Both the position numbers and the translations under genes were made by a program. The notes under the pieces are model-generated. The model ran no database searches. It was not told where the DNA came from and worked only from the letters and a program-made list of their open reading frames with translations. Below, piece after piece: positions 36,670 through 45,522 of a stretch of 46,678 nucleotides of DNA. Source of the stretch: Planctomycetaceae bacterium (GTDB taxonomy: Bacteria; Planctomycetota; Planctomycetia; Planctomycetales; Planctomycetaceae); assembly GCA_029243145.1 (NCBI GenBank), contig JAQWSQ010000183.1:1-46678 (forward strand), in the 5' to 3' direction. Each line of letters begins with the position of its first letter. Position 1 is the stretch's first letter.

Positions 36670-39504
36670 TCATTCTGTTGTTGCAAAAGCCTCTGAAATC
36701 ACTCTTTCCTGTTCAATTTCGTGGCTCTTAAACGACCCTGTTGCCGGGCTGGCCGACGGTGGCCGCGTGACACAAGTCAACGGGAACCGGTCGAGTAAAC
36801 GATAGCCATAATGACCCATCATGAACTGCCAAGCCCCCATGTTTTTCGGTTCTTCCTGAACCCAGAATGCTTCGATACCATCCGCGTATGGCGAGAGTGC
36901 TTCAGTCAGCTCGCCAGTTGGCAGCGGATAAAGTTGTTCCACACGCAGGATCGCAACATCGTCCCGCCCGTTCTCTTTGCGGACATGATCGAGTTCAAAA
37001 TAGATCTTGCCGGAGCAAAGTAAAACCCGTTTAGTTTTTGCCGGATCGGCGTAACCATCGTCCGCCAGTACACGACGAAAACGTCCGGTCGAAAGCTCTT
37101 CCAATGAGACCATCGCCTTCGGCTCACGTAACAATTTTTTGGGTGTCATTACGATCAAAGGCTTCCGCCACGACCGCACAATTTGCCGTCTGAGCATATG
37201 GAAATGTTGTGCTGCTGTGGACGGATAACAGATCTGCATATTATCTTCCGCGGCCAGCGTCAGATATCTCTCGAGCCGCGCGGAAGAGTGTTCCGGTCCT
37301 TGTCCTTCAAATCCATGAGGCAATAACATCACCAAACCCGAGAGTCGTCCCCATTTGTCTTCAGCCGACGAGATAAATTGGTCGATGATCACCTGTGCCG
37401 CATTGGAGAAATCGCCAAATTGCGCTTCCCAGATGATCAAACCTTCGGGGCGATCCAAACTGTAACCATACTCGAACCCCAGGACTCCCGCTTCCGAGAG
37501 TGGGCTGTTGATGATTTCGACGAAACCCTGACCGGGCGCAAGTTCGGAGAGAGTATTATAAGGTTGGCCATCTTCGTAATCGTGCAAGATGGCGTGACGC
37601 TGGCTGAAAGTCCCGCGTCCTGAATCTTGTCCCGTAAACCGAATCGGGTGACCTTCTGCCGCAATGGACGCCAGCGACATCAACTCGGCCGCTCCCCAGT
37701 CAATGGGTCGCTCGCCCTGCGCCATCTCTCGACGAGCTTTCAATACCATATTGTCGAGCTTGGGATGCGGAGTAAACGATTCCGGCAACGTACACATCTG
37801 CTCCGTCAGTCGGGTGAGTTCTGCGCGGTCAACACCTGTCTCTGGCTCTTCCGCGACTCCTTCAGGTCCACCGGAATATTCCGACCACATCCCCAACATC
37901 GACATTTCGGGATGTTCGTAATCGGGACTATTCGCAGCCTGCAACTCGTCTTCGTAATATTTGTGCGATTCCTGCTCGATCTGCTCGGCTTCTTCGCGAT
38001 CCACTTCCCCGAGATTCAAAAGATGCTTCATGTAGGTGGCACGCACCGAGTTGCGAGACTTGATGGCTTTGTACATCACGGGCTGAGTGTATGAGGGTTC
38101 GTCAAACTCGTTATGCCCTAATCGACGATAGCAGTACATATCGATGACGGCATCTCGTTTGAACTCGGCCTTAAAATCAATGGCCATGCGGACCACTTGA
38201 GCAACCGCTTCCGGGTCTTCTCCATTCACATGGAAGATCGGAATTTGCAGCATCTTGGCAACATCGGTCGCATACAAACTGGAACGACCTTCGGCGGGAG
38301 AGGTCGTAAAGCCAATCTGATTGTTCACAATCACGTGAATCGTGCCGCCGGTGTTGTATCCGGGCAATTCGCTCAGATTCAACGACTCCTGAATGATCCC
38401 TTCACCGGCAAATGCGGCATCGCCGTGAATGAGAATGGTCATCGTCCGTTCGCGATCAAAGTCATCCACTTTGTCCTGCCGGGCACGCGCTCGTCCGACG
38501 GCGACCGGATTCACAAACTCAAGGTGACTCGGATTAAAGCAGAGTGACAGATGGACCGTGCGTCCGCATAGAGTCTCGCGATTGTAGCTGTATCCCATGT
38601 GATACTTCACATCGCCACGGCCACTATGTAAATGGGGATCGATATCGAGAAATTCACGAAAGACTTCGCGCGGACGTTTTCCCATGATGTTGGTCAGGAC
38701 GTTCAATCGTCCGCGGTGGGCCATCCCCAGCAGAATCAGTTCTTGTCCGCATTCACTCGCTTTTTCGACCGCCAAATCGAGCAGTGGAATCAGAGTTTCG
38801 GCACCTTCGAGCGAAAATCGTTTGTGGCCTCTGAACTTGTCATGAATGAACGACTCGAACTGAATCGCGTGTGTCAGTTTTTTGAGGATCCGCAATTGCT
38901 CTTCGCGAGTTAATGTGGTGCGGTTCTCGGTTTGTTCCAGTCGATACTGCAACCATTCACGCACTGACATATCGTTAATGTGAGTAAACTGCACACCGAT
39001 GGTTCGGCAATAGGTGTTCTGCATCCGCTGAACCAATTCGCGGATCGTCAACACATTGGGTCCACCAATCATGCGGGTGGAGATCGAAAGATCGAGTTCC
39101 GCTGTATTGAAACCGTAAAACTCGGGAGTCAACTCTTTCGGCACTGGCCGAGATTGTCGCAACGGATCGATCTGAGCCAGATTATGGCCGAGCACTCGAT
39201 AGTTGCGAACCAGCATGTCGACGCGTTCCTGCAATGCCGCGGTGCGGGCCTCAGTCGAACGAGTGGTAGAAGTGACGTGACCATTCGAGTAAGCCAGCCC
39301 GCTTCCTTTGTGGAAGATCGACTTCGGTTCAAAGGAGGGCGCAAAGGAAATCCGACCACTAAACTGGTCGGATTCTTTCATCTTCCGGAACGTTTCCTGC
39401 CAGTTGTCCGCCACCGAGTGCGGGTCTTCGAGGTAGCGTTCGTAGAGTTGCTCAACGTAGGCCAGCGACTCGCTGTAGAGTTCTTCGTGTTCAGCGGAGC
39501 TCAT
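36670..39504 (-). CDS. sucA: 2-oxoglutarate dehydrogenase E1 component
   Basis: A 944-residue thiamine-diphosphate enzyme that decarboxylates 2-oxoglutarate in the citric acid cycle and passes succinyl groups to SucB. The N-terminal E2-interacting block is [17 protein letters not shown]-like, then the catalytic domain begins with [17 protein letters not shown]. The ThDP-binding stretch reads [20 protein letters not shown] followed by [10 protein letters not shown]. The C-terminal pyrimidine domain shows [17 protein letters not shown] and [22 protein letters not shown], where the family's active-site His lies, and the last domain has [17 protein letters not shown] 39504 was chosen; the longer frame to 39633 adds a Cys/Arg-rich stretch with no family match. 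It leads the sucA-sucB-lpd operon, a complete 2-oxoglutarate dehydrogenase set. Confidence 0.95.
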   Translation of the reverse strand: MSSAEHEELYSESLAYVEQLYERYLEDPHSVADNWQETFRKMKESDQFSGRISFAPSFEPKSIFHKGSGLAYSNGHVTSTTRSTEARTAALQERVDMLVRNYRVLGHNLAQIDPLRQSRPVPKELTPEFYGFNTAELDLSISTRMIGGPNVLTIRELVQRMQNTYCRTIGVQFTHINDMSVREWLQYRLEQTENRTTLTREEQLRILKKLTHAIQFESFIHDKFRGHKRFSLEGAETLIPLLDLAVEKASECGQELILLGMAHRGRLNVLTNIMGKRPREVFREFLDIDPHLHSGRGDVKYHMGYSYNRETLCGRTVHLSLCFNPSHLEFVNPVAVGRARARQDKVDDFDRERTMTILIHGDAAFAGEGIIQESLNLSELPGYNTGGTIHVIVNNQIGFTTSPAEGRSSLYATDVAKMLQIPIFHVNGEDPEAVAQVVRMAIDFKAEFKRDAVIDMYCYRRLGHNEFDEPSYTQPVMYKAIKSRNSVRATYMKHLLNLGEVDREEAEQIEQESHKYYEDELQAANSPDYEHPEMSMLGMWSEYSGGPEGVAEEPETGVDRAELTRLTEQMCTLPESFTPHPKLDNMVLKARREMAQGERPIDWGAAELMSLASIAAEGHPIRFTGQDSGRGTFSQRHAILHDYEDGQPYNTLSELAPGQGFVEIINSPLSEAGVLGFEYGYSLDRPEGLIIWEAQFGDFSNAAQVIIDQFISSAEDKWGRLSGLVMLLPHGFEGQGPEHSSARLERYLTLAAEDNMQICYPSTAAQHFHMLRRQIVRSWRKPLIVMTPKKLLREPKAMVSLEELSTGRFRRVLADDGYADPAKTKRVLLCSGKIYFELDHVRKENGRDDVAILRVEQLYPLPTGELTEALSPYADGIEAFWVQEEPKNMGAWQFMMGHYGYRLLDRFPLTCVTRPPSASPATGSFKSHEIEQERVISEAFATTE

Positions 39505-39757
39505 TAGAATTTGGCATATTTTACAGGCAGGAGATTTGGAAATTGATCGCCTGAATGGGAGCGAACTCTGGAGACCAAAAGGGACTCCGTATCGACATCT
39601 GGAGGTCGGGCGCTGATCTCCAGCTTCTCTCAATCCGAGGTGACGCTGCTAACGCCTTTATCGTAGTCACTCAGGATAGGAGTGATAAGGACGCCATACC
39701 AAATACGGCAAGATTTTTTCCCAAAAATCCCCGTTCATCCACCTCACAGCCATCAGA

Positions 39758-40354
39758 TCAGCCCCGGAGTCGAACCGCGGTCATTTTTTCGTCTCGCAAG
39801 TTGATCCATTCCATCCGAAAATCACGCTGCCGGCAATTCCAGAACTCCCCATCCAGCTTCCCCTCAGCCTGCAAGTCCTTAATGGTCGGTTCCTCTCCAC
39901 AATCGGTCGATTTCAGCAGGATCAGCTCGTCCGCTTTGACAATACTGGCCACCCAGGCAGAAATGGCATCCGTCGTAAACTCCCAGTTTCGAGGCACCAA
40001 CGCCCCACGCTGCTCGCCATCATCAAGCAAATCGGCGACAGAAACCAACCCCGTCTCTCCTTCATCAAGCCCCAATGCATCCTGAAAATCGACCACATTG
40101 ACCAATCGAGGGATCATGCGATCAATCAGCGACTCGGACAAGCCGAGCGACATGACCGCCAATTCGTGAGCATCTTCATCTCCCAAGCCGAAACGGGCAT
40201 CCCATTCACGGACCACATCGGCGAACTTCCCGCCCCCCACAATCAGCAGACGACGCTCTTCTTCAGGACGGCGACTCCACAAGCGCATCAATCGCTGCCC
40301 CAGATCGGGCAGATCGAGCAAAGAGCCTCCGAGTTTGTAGACAACAAGTGACAT
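39758..40354 (-). CDS. Amino-acid-kinase family protein (UMP kinase/MfnE-like fold)
   Basis: A 198-residue protein of the amino acid kinase fold. The N-terminal KLGGSLLD is the phosphate-binding start of the family, followed by LLIVGGGKFADVVREWD, a second glycine loop, and WVASIVKADELILLKSTDCG, the nucleotide-binding region with the Lys-Ser-Thr-Asp stretch. It is short (about 200 rather than 240-300). Similar short kinases occur in planctomycete and methylotroph genomes next to tetrahydromethanopterin/methanofuran genes, where MfnE phosphorylates an aminomethylfuran precursor; that link is inference because no such genes are nearby. Divergence from sucA: it lies 253 bases before sucA's 5' end, same strand, so it is separately expressed. 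Confidence 0.75.
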   Translation of the reverse strand: MSLVVYKLGGSLLDLPDLGQRLMRLWSRRPEEERRLLIVGGGKFADVVREWDARFGLGDEDAHELAVMSLGLSESLIDRMIPRLVNVVDFQDALGLDEGETGLVSVADLLDDGEQRGALVPRNWEFTTDAISAWVASIVKADELILLKSTDCGEEPTIKDLQAEGKLDGEFWNCRQRDFRMEWINLRDEKMTAVRLRG

Positions 40355-40488
40355 GCTGCCGTTGTACCGAGAAACCGAGGACGTTCCAACTCACACATTT
40401 TTTTGCGAGGTTATGTGTGGGACTGTTCGACCGGCTGGAATCGCATTCCGAGTAGCCTCGCTACCGCAATATTTGTACTGAAACTTCT

Positions 40489-41559
40489 TCAAGCAATTTT
40501 ACGCTCTTTCCAGACAGACAGAGCGTCTGGGACATCCAACCCCGCGCTGGAGAAATAAAAGGCCAGCGTCGCGGCAAATATCTTATCTTGTGCGATCTGA
40601 ACATACGGTCGCTTTGAATTGTACTTACCCCATCCAGGCGTGACATTCAATTCCCACACAACGGGTTGTCCTTCAGATGTGTAACTGTAATCAAAGGCGG
40701 CATAATCAAGCCCGATGATTTTCATAGCATGCTGAAACAAGTCATGATTGGGATCAGGCTGTTTCATAAATTCAAGCTCTTCTGCCGTGGTTTGCTTGTT
40801 TGTGATTCGGGATTTCGTACGCGCTTCCCATGTCGGCGATACTTGCTGCGTAAAGGGAATGCCGATTTCTCCAATGGCAACGTATCGATACTTTCGGTAA
40901 TTCCCATCATCACCCCGAGTGTCTATATATTCAGAAGCAAACGGTTGTGCCATTTGATGCAAGGGAACCGTGCCTAATTCGCGGTAGTTCTGAACCAAAT
41001 AACTCGGGGCATGTCCGCCATGAATTAATTCTTCTCGTATCAGTAATGGAAATTCTAAATCTCCAATATCGTGTTGGAACTGTTCTCGATTGACAATTGA
41101 AACGGCTTTCGGCGCGCGAACACCTGCCTTGGCGAGCCAGTCGCCACATTCGCTTTTGCGCATTCGCAGCAAGCCTTCTGTACGATTTATTGTACGGATC
41201 CCCTGTTGATCACATTCTGATTCAAGTTGTTGTATCCGGCTTAGTAAAGCGGGGTGGTCTTGCAGAGTGGTTTCGTTGAACGAATTAATCAATAACTTCT
41301 TCTCTTTGAGATTCGGTGGCGAATTGGGAGTCGCATACAACCAAAATTGCTCGCGAAGATCGGACGCATGCTGCTCTATCCAATCCAGAGTTTCAGAGAA
41401 ATATGTCGCTTTATGAAGAGTACACCGATGCACCAAAAACGGACTTTGAGAATCAGCAAGGCGGAAATTGACCAAACCGTCACGCCAAGGGCGAGACAAT
41501 AATCGAAACGCCGTTTCTAACTTGATCGCTGTTCGATTGAGAATCGAATCCTTCGGCAT
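40489..41559 (-). CDS. ATP-grasp domain protein (RimK-like)
   Basis: A 356-residue protein whose C-terminal half is an ATP-grasp domain. Visible are the ligase block FPLLIREELIHGGHAPSYLVQN (a Lys-like nucleotide-binding strand region), RYVAIGEIGIPFTQQVS, the DYAAFDYSY strand, and the metal-binding end VVWELNVTPGW, where the Glu and Asn are the usual magnesium ligands (the family's E-x-N-x-x-P). The N-terminal half (about 1-140) is unrecognised. It would ligate an acid to an amine using ATP, as in peptide or cofactor synthesis, but no substrate is indicated. The gene is 134 bases upstream of the kinase gene on the same strand. Confidence 0.75.
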   Translation of the reverse strand: MPKDSILNRTAIKLETAFRLLSRPWRDGLVNFRLADSQSPFLVHRCTLHKATYFSETLDWIEQHASDLREQFWLYATPNSPPNLKEKKLLINSFNETTLQDHPALLSRIQQLESECDQQGIRTINRTEGLLRMRKSECGDWLAKAGVRAPKAVSIVNREQFQHDIGDLEFPLLIREELIHGGHAPSYLVQNYRELGTVPLHQMAQPFASEYIDTRGDDGNYRKYRYVAIGEIGIPFTQQVSPTWEARTKSRITNKQTTAEELEFMKQPDPNHDLFQHAMKIIGLDYAAFDYSYTSEGQPVVWELNVTPGWGKYNSKRPYVQIAQDKIFAATLAFYFSSAGLDVPDALSVWKERKIA

Positions 41560-41881
41560 TTCGTTTCCCCTGATACAGATAGAGACTCGTTCGTGAGGAC
41601 ACCAATAGAATAGTGTTCAGCTCAACACATTGGCAACATCAGTTGCGCCAAGTGCCATGCTCCTCGCTTGCCGTGGGAATGTGTCTTCAGTCGTAGAGTT
41701 TATTCCAGCGGATTATTTCGACGCCGAGACGCTAAGAAACACAAAGAAAACAATCTGAATCAACAATCATGGGTAGCCGCGACAACTCTGCTATCGGCGT
41801 GCCGCAGGCATTCGAACTTATTCTGTGCGACGTAGGAACTGTCTTGAAGTTCAAGTGTCCCATCATGTTGCCAATTCCGTA
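41560..41881. other. Spacer between the autotransporter remnant and ATP-grasp gene
   Basis: 322 bases without a supported gene. It holds a CGCAGAG-type repeat relative, CGACGCCGAGACGCTAAG, at 41720-41747, followed by an A-rich stretch. Nothing else is evident. Confidence 0.6.
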
Positions 41882-43007
41882 TTACCACGTCATTTCTGAA
41901 CCCCATTGCCCAGAGTGCAGGGTGCCTTCTTCGCCAATGGATGCCTGATATTTGAGGAACAGATCCACAGGCCCGAGACTAAGGTTCATTGATGGCCCGA
42001 CATTTAACCAATCGTTCCCCATATTGACTCCTCGGGCTAGGAATCTTTGTCCCGGAGTGGAGACCAACCCGGCAGAATATTCCTCTTCGTAATCTTGCAG
42101 TTCATGCAACCAAGAGGCTTCCACATCCATGCTGAAACGATCTTCCAGTGCGAAGATCTTGGCACGTCCTCCCACTTGAGTTCTCACACTATTGATGTTC
42201 ATTTTTTGGAGAGCCAGAGCCGTGATGTCACCGCCCGTTTCTTGGAATCCATCCGTGGTGAGTTGCATCCATTGCAACCCCATGAATGGTTGCACGAGGA
42301 AATCATCTTCCTCATAAGTCCAATCGGATTCAAAGTTGACTGCACTGCTCCAGCCGTCGAAATCTCCGAGATTTTGTTCAGAGATCATGTTGACGCTGAC
42401 ATTGCGGGTCGAGTCAAAGTCATTGAAACCTCCGAAGGCCGTGAACGTTCCGTAAAAATCGTCCCTCTCACTGATGAGATAAAGTCTCATTCGATGAGAG
42501 TCGGATTCGATGTGAGAGCGGACTTCCTCGGCTCGTGAATCTTGTCGTTCATAATTATAGAACACCCCGAGACTTGATTCGCCATCCAAGCACCAGGTAC
42601 GTCCCACGAGATGCCCGAGAGCATTAAAATCGGTGGCATGGGCGTTGCCGTCGCTGTTGACATCTCCCGTGTAAGAATACCCCGCATACCAAAGTTCTTC
42701 CAAACAGGGAAGTTCGGGATTGTTGTTACGGTGAATCTGATTAGACATCACACTCATAAAATGACTCATGCTCTGGATCTGGAACATGGTGTGTGCCATA
42801 AATTTCCCCGGACAGACTATTGAGTGCCGCTCCCACAGACTCCGCATCGGGAAGCAAATCGAGATTGTCGCGGAGCATCTGTGCCGAGGTATTGCCGGCA
42901 TCCAGCTTGGCAATATCAAAATACGTTCCGAATGAAGTCTGATTATATGTTGTTCCCAATGAGGCAAGTGGGGCGTCGTTCGCAAGCATGAACCCTGCTG
43001 TGTTCAT
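41882..43007 (-). pseudogene. Decayed autotransporter (beta-barrel domain, frameshifted, passenger lost)
   Basis: Two adjoining minus-strand frames together spell an autotransporter C-terminus. The first (43007 down to about 42790) reads an alpha-helical linker: FDIAKLDAGNTSAQMLRDN, then AALNSLSGEIYGTH. The second frame (one base shifted, ending at 41882) continues MFQIQSMSHFMSVMSNQIHRNN, then a run of about 12 amphipathic strands (LGVFYNYERQD, YGTFTAFGGFND, VQPFMGLQWMQLTTDG, SLGPVDLFLKYQASIG) and ends in Trp. The terminal aromatic residue and strand count fit the outer-membrane autotransporter barrel. The frame change falls near 42788-42791, at a CACC where one extra C would account for it. 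Upstream of 43007 no passenger-like sequence is seen. A sequencing error could mimic the frameshift but not the missing passenger. Confidence 0.65.
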
Positions 43008-43151
43008 GGTAAAGAAGGGCAGAACTCGAAAAGCAACGTAGGTGATGCGTCGGGGGCTGCCGGATTGGAGGCAAATGTGATCTCGAAGGTTGCCGGACGG
43101 CTTCTGTGACTACAATGACCAGTAGGAACTAAAAACTACAAGGGTATACTC

Positions 43152-43721
43152 ATGCAAAAAACGACAATCTTTGCAGCCATGCTCTTCGTGATAACCACTG
43201 TATCAGTGGCCGAATCCGAAGAACGTGTTCTCCTCAGCTTTGACAAGCCTGACTCTGCCAAGCCTTGGCAAACTGTCAACGACGGAGTGATGGGTGGTCG
43301 TTCTGACGGCCAATTTAAGATCAACGAAGACAAGAAAATGGAATTCTTCGGCACGTTATCTTTGAAGGACAACGGCGGCTTTGCATCAGTGAGAGCCAGA
43401 GGCGGTAATCTCGGACTAACGACAGACGAAATGATTGTCGCCCGAGTGCGAGGCGATGGTCGGCAGTACAACTTCAATGTTTATGCCCAGAGAAACCTCG
43501 GTGGATACTCCTACCGGCAATCATTCCAGACAAAGAAAGACGAATGGATCGAGGTTGAGTTGCCCGTCAGCAAGTTCATGGCGACTTGGCGAGGTCGAGT
43601 CTTTCCGAACGAAAAGCTCGATCCGACGAAGGTCTCTGGACTTGGTATTCTGCTGGGTGACAAGAAGGCTGGCCCTTTCAAGTTGGAAGTCGAATGGATC
43701 AAGGTGAAGAAAGCCGAATGA
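43152..43721 (+). CDS. Exported CIA30 (NADH:ubiquinone oxidoreductase intermediate-associated 30) domain protein
   Basis: A 189-residue protein with a signal peptide (TTIFAAMLFVITTVSVA) followed by one CIA30 domain, residues about 25-185. Family motifs visible are WQTVNDGVMGGRSDGQF (the conserved VNDGVMGG), GTLSLKDNGGFASVRA, a central RGDGRQYNFNVYAQR, the WIEVELPVSKFMATWRGRVF block and GLGILLGDKKAGPFKLEVEWI at the end. In eukaryotes the domain is in the complex I assembly factor NDUFAF1; in bacteria the role is unknown and the signal peptide here points outside the cytoplasm. AAGGGT lies about 11 bases upstream of ATG 43152. Its stop overlaps by four bases a short downstream ORF (43718). Confidence 0.85.
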   Translation: MQKTTIFAAMLFVITTVSVAESEERVLLSFDKPDSAKPWQTVNDGVMGGRSDGQFKINEDKKMEFFGTLSLKDNGGFASVRARGGNLGLTTDEMIVARVRGDGRQYNFNVYAQRNLGGYSYRQSFQTKKDEWIEVELPVSKFMATWRGRVFPNEKLDPTKVSGLGILLGDKKAGPFKLEVEWIKVKKAE

Positions 43722-43894
43722 CAACACTGGAGCAACAATTCGACTCCCAGCACTTCCCCAACGAGTATGAGTTGGTGAATGGAGTTGCCAATGGCGTTAC
43801 CGGCTTCTTTGGTCGGTGCTTTCAAAAAAGATTGAGGGGCAGATGGTGGCAAAGCTTGCAGGCATGGCAGTGTCAGCGTTGGATAAAGTTGTGA
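43718..43894 (+). CDS. Short ORF overlapping CIA30 stop (58 residues), uncertain
   Basis: ATG 43718 overlaps the CIA30 TGA (ATGA), the classic coupling arrangement. It opens MTTLEQQFDSQHFPNEY and continues through NGVANGVTGFFGR before a Trp/Arg-rich end that looks unlike a natural protein. The next frame at 43816-44031 begins inside it. I read this as either a coupled small gene or the front half of one gene that has suffered a frameshift, the back half being the ORF at 43843. Confidence 0.35.
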   Translation: MTTLEQQFDSQHFPNEYELVNGVANGVTGFFGRCFQKRLRGRWWQSLQAWQCQRWIKL

Positions 43895-44031
43895 GACAGT
43901 TTCGCAGGGATATTGAAGAAAGGGCAACGAAGATAGCGGAAGATCGGGGTGACACGGAGGCAACCCCGGAGGATGTGATGAATGCAGTGCCGGTCGTGAT
44001 CGAATCTCGATTTCGGACTGCCAAGAAATAG
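43843..44031 (+). CDS. Short charged protein (62 residues), unrecognised
   Basis: From ATG 43843, with GAGGGG just upstream, this encodes a helical charged protein: LAGMAVSALDKVVRQFRRDIEERA, then KIAEDRGDTEATPEDVMNAVPVVI and a basic tail. The AEDRG-TEATPEDV pattern weakly recalls PCP-reductase-type helical domains (ERGLTEITPEDV), but I would not assign a function. A longer form from GTG 43816 is possible. The upstream ORF (43718-43894) is in another frame and may be the missing front half. Confidence 0.45.
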   Translation: MVAKLAGMAVSALDKVVRQFRRDIEERATKIAEDRGDTEATPEDVMNAVPVVIESRFRTAKK

Positions 44032-44130
44032 AAGGCAGAGACAGGGCACGGCAGTCACCCTCGTGGCGAAGCTGATCTTCCCACCGATTCAGTTCAGTTT
44101 GAGGAGCTTACCTCTGGCGGCGTTGGACAT

Positions 44131-44176
44131 TCTGGCTTTCTGAGTCACAATCATCTGGCTGTCTGAGTCACAATCA
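44131..44176. repeat. Two tandem 23-bp units upstream of the UVDE-GIY-YIG gene
   Basis: Units at 44131-44153 and 44154-44176 read TCTGGCTTTCTGAGTCACAA... and TCTGGCTGTCTGAGTCACAA..., differing at one base, followed by a partial third unit (TCTGG). Each contains the palindromic TGAGTCA. The position, about 105 bases before ATG 44283, fits an operator or a slippage product. Confidence 0.85.
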
Positions 44177-44282
44177 TCTGGAAACATCACAAATGGGTTG
44201 CGGTGTCGCAGGTGCCGTGTTTTGTGTGGGTCTCGATTGTGGGCGTGCTGATATTGTCGATCACTTGGAGCAACTGGTAGCA

Positions 44283-45461
44283 ATGACGGAGAGTCCAACC
44301 ACTACAGAAATCCGCCTTGGTCTCTGCTGCATCTTTCTTGAAGAGCCGATTAAATTTCGCAAGACGACGGTCAAGGCCATCGGCGGCATGAATCGTGATG
44401 CGGCACTCAACAAGCTTTCGAGTCTGTGCATGACAAACGCTGAGGCGTTGCTGGCATCACTGCAGTTCTGTGCCAATAACGGTATCGGTTGCTTTCGTAT
44501 CAACAGCCAAATCCTGCCCGTGAAAACGCACGCAGAATACGGCTACGACGTGAGCGATCTTCCTGATGGCGACGAGATTGTCCAGCGTTTCAAGGCGTGC
44601 GGCGAGTTTGCTGGATCGCATGGCATCCGAACGAGCTTCCATCCCGATCAATTCGTCGTACTGAACTCTCCCCGCCCGGATGTGGTAGATCGGTCTATCG
44701 AGGAACTTGAGTACCAATCGGAAGTTGCTGAGTGGGTCGGTGCCGATGTCGTAAACATTCACGGTGGAGGAGCGTATGGTGACAAAGCGGATGCTCTGAG
44801 TCGATTCGCCAAATCCCTGTCTCGGCTGTCAGACCGAGCGAGAAGTCGTTTGACGGTCGAAAACGATGACGTGACCTACACGCCATCTGATCTGCTGCCA
44901 GTCTGTTTGTCGGAAGGAGTCCCACTGGTCTACGATGTTCACCATCATCGCTGCAATCAAGACAAACTGACTGTAGAAGAGGCGACCACACAGGCAATCT
45001 CCACTTGGAATCGAGAACCAATATTTCACATTTCCAGTCCGCTTGAAGGCTGGCAAGGGCCAAAGCCACGACGCCATCACGAATTCATCAATGTGGCGGA
45101 CTTCCCTGAGTGTTGGCGTGATCTGTCGTTGACGGTGGAGGTGGAAGCCAAGGCCAAGGAAGTCGCAGTTCTGAAATTGATGAAACAATTGTCGCAGAAG
45201 TGGTTGGTGTACATACTCCGGTGCGCCGATGGCTCGCTCTACACGGGTATCACGAATGATCTGAACCGGCGAGTTGAACAGCACAACGCCGGAACGGCAT
45301 CACGTTATACTCGCAGTCGACTTCCCACCGTCTTGGTCTATCAGGAGTCGCAACCGAATCAGAGTGAGGCATTGAAGCGAGAACTGGCGATCAAGGCATT
45401 GTCTCGGAGAGCGAAAGAAACGCTCATTGGATTAAAGAAGGAAAGGAAACATATTCGATGA
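44283..45461 (+). CDS. UV damage endonuclease (UVDE/UvsE) fused to a GIY-YIG nuclease domain
   Basis: A 392-residue two-nuclease fusion. Residues about 8-300 form a UVDE TIM-barrel: IRLGLCC, FRINSQILPV, FHPDQFV with His120 and Gln123, NIHGGGAYGDKADAL with His160, VENDD with Glu193, YDVHHHRCN with Asp218/His220/His221, IFHISS with His249, and LTVEVEAKAKE with Glu288, matching the metal-ligand order of UvsE enzymes that nick 5' to UV photoproducts. Residues about 306-385 form a GIY-YIG domain of the YhbQ/UvrC-N type: WLVYILRCADGSLYTGIT (Tyr310, Tyr320), NDLNRRVEQHNAG (Arg329/330, His334) and ALKRELAIKAL (Glu367). Standard UvsE ends near residue 300. I prefer ATG 44283; TTG or ATG at 44193 adds 30 residues without UVDE features. 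Preceded by the 23-bp tandem repeat; gmd follows after 61 bases. Confidence 0.9.
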   Translation: MTESPTTTEIRLGLCCIFLEEPIKFRKTTVKAIGGMNRDAALNKLSSLCMTNAEALLASLQFCANNGIGCFRINSQILPVKTHAEYGYDVSDLPDGDEIVQRFKACGEFAGSHGIRTSFHPDQFVVLNSPRPDVVDRSIEELEYQSEVAEWVGADVVNIHGGGAYGDKADALSRFAKSLSRLSDRARSRLTVENDDVTYTPSDLLPVCLSEGVPLVYDVHHHRCNQDKLTVEEATTQAISTWNREPIFHISSPLEGWQGPKPRRHHEFINVADFPECWRDLSLTVEVEAKAKEVAVLKLMKQLSQKWLVYILRCADGSLYTGITNDLNRRVEQHNAGTASRYTRSRLPTVLVYQESQPNQSEALKRELAIKALSRRAKETLIGLKKERKHIR

Positions 45462-45522
45462 TTTTTCTATGCGCAGTTCTTTGTGATAATACCCCTGAAC
45501 AAATCTAACCAAAGGGGAATCT

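Noticed and set aside
36567-36686. A 40-residue N-terminal extension of SucB
   Set aside because: It overlaps the end of sucA and lacks lipoyl-domain features; the standard [12 protein letters not shown] start is at 36566.
39505-39633. A 43-residue N-terminal extension of SucA
   Set aside because: Arg/Cys-rich with no match to the family N-terminus; ATG 39504 gives the usual start.
44193-44282. A 30-residue N-terminal extension of the UVDE fusion from ATG 44193
   Set aside because: The extension has no UVDE similarity and lies over the region next to the tandem repeats; ATG 44283 gives the usual family start.
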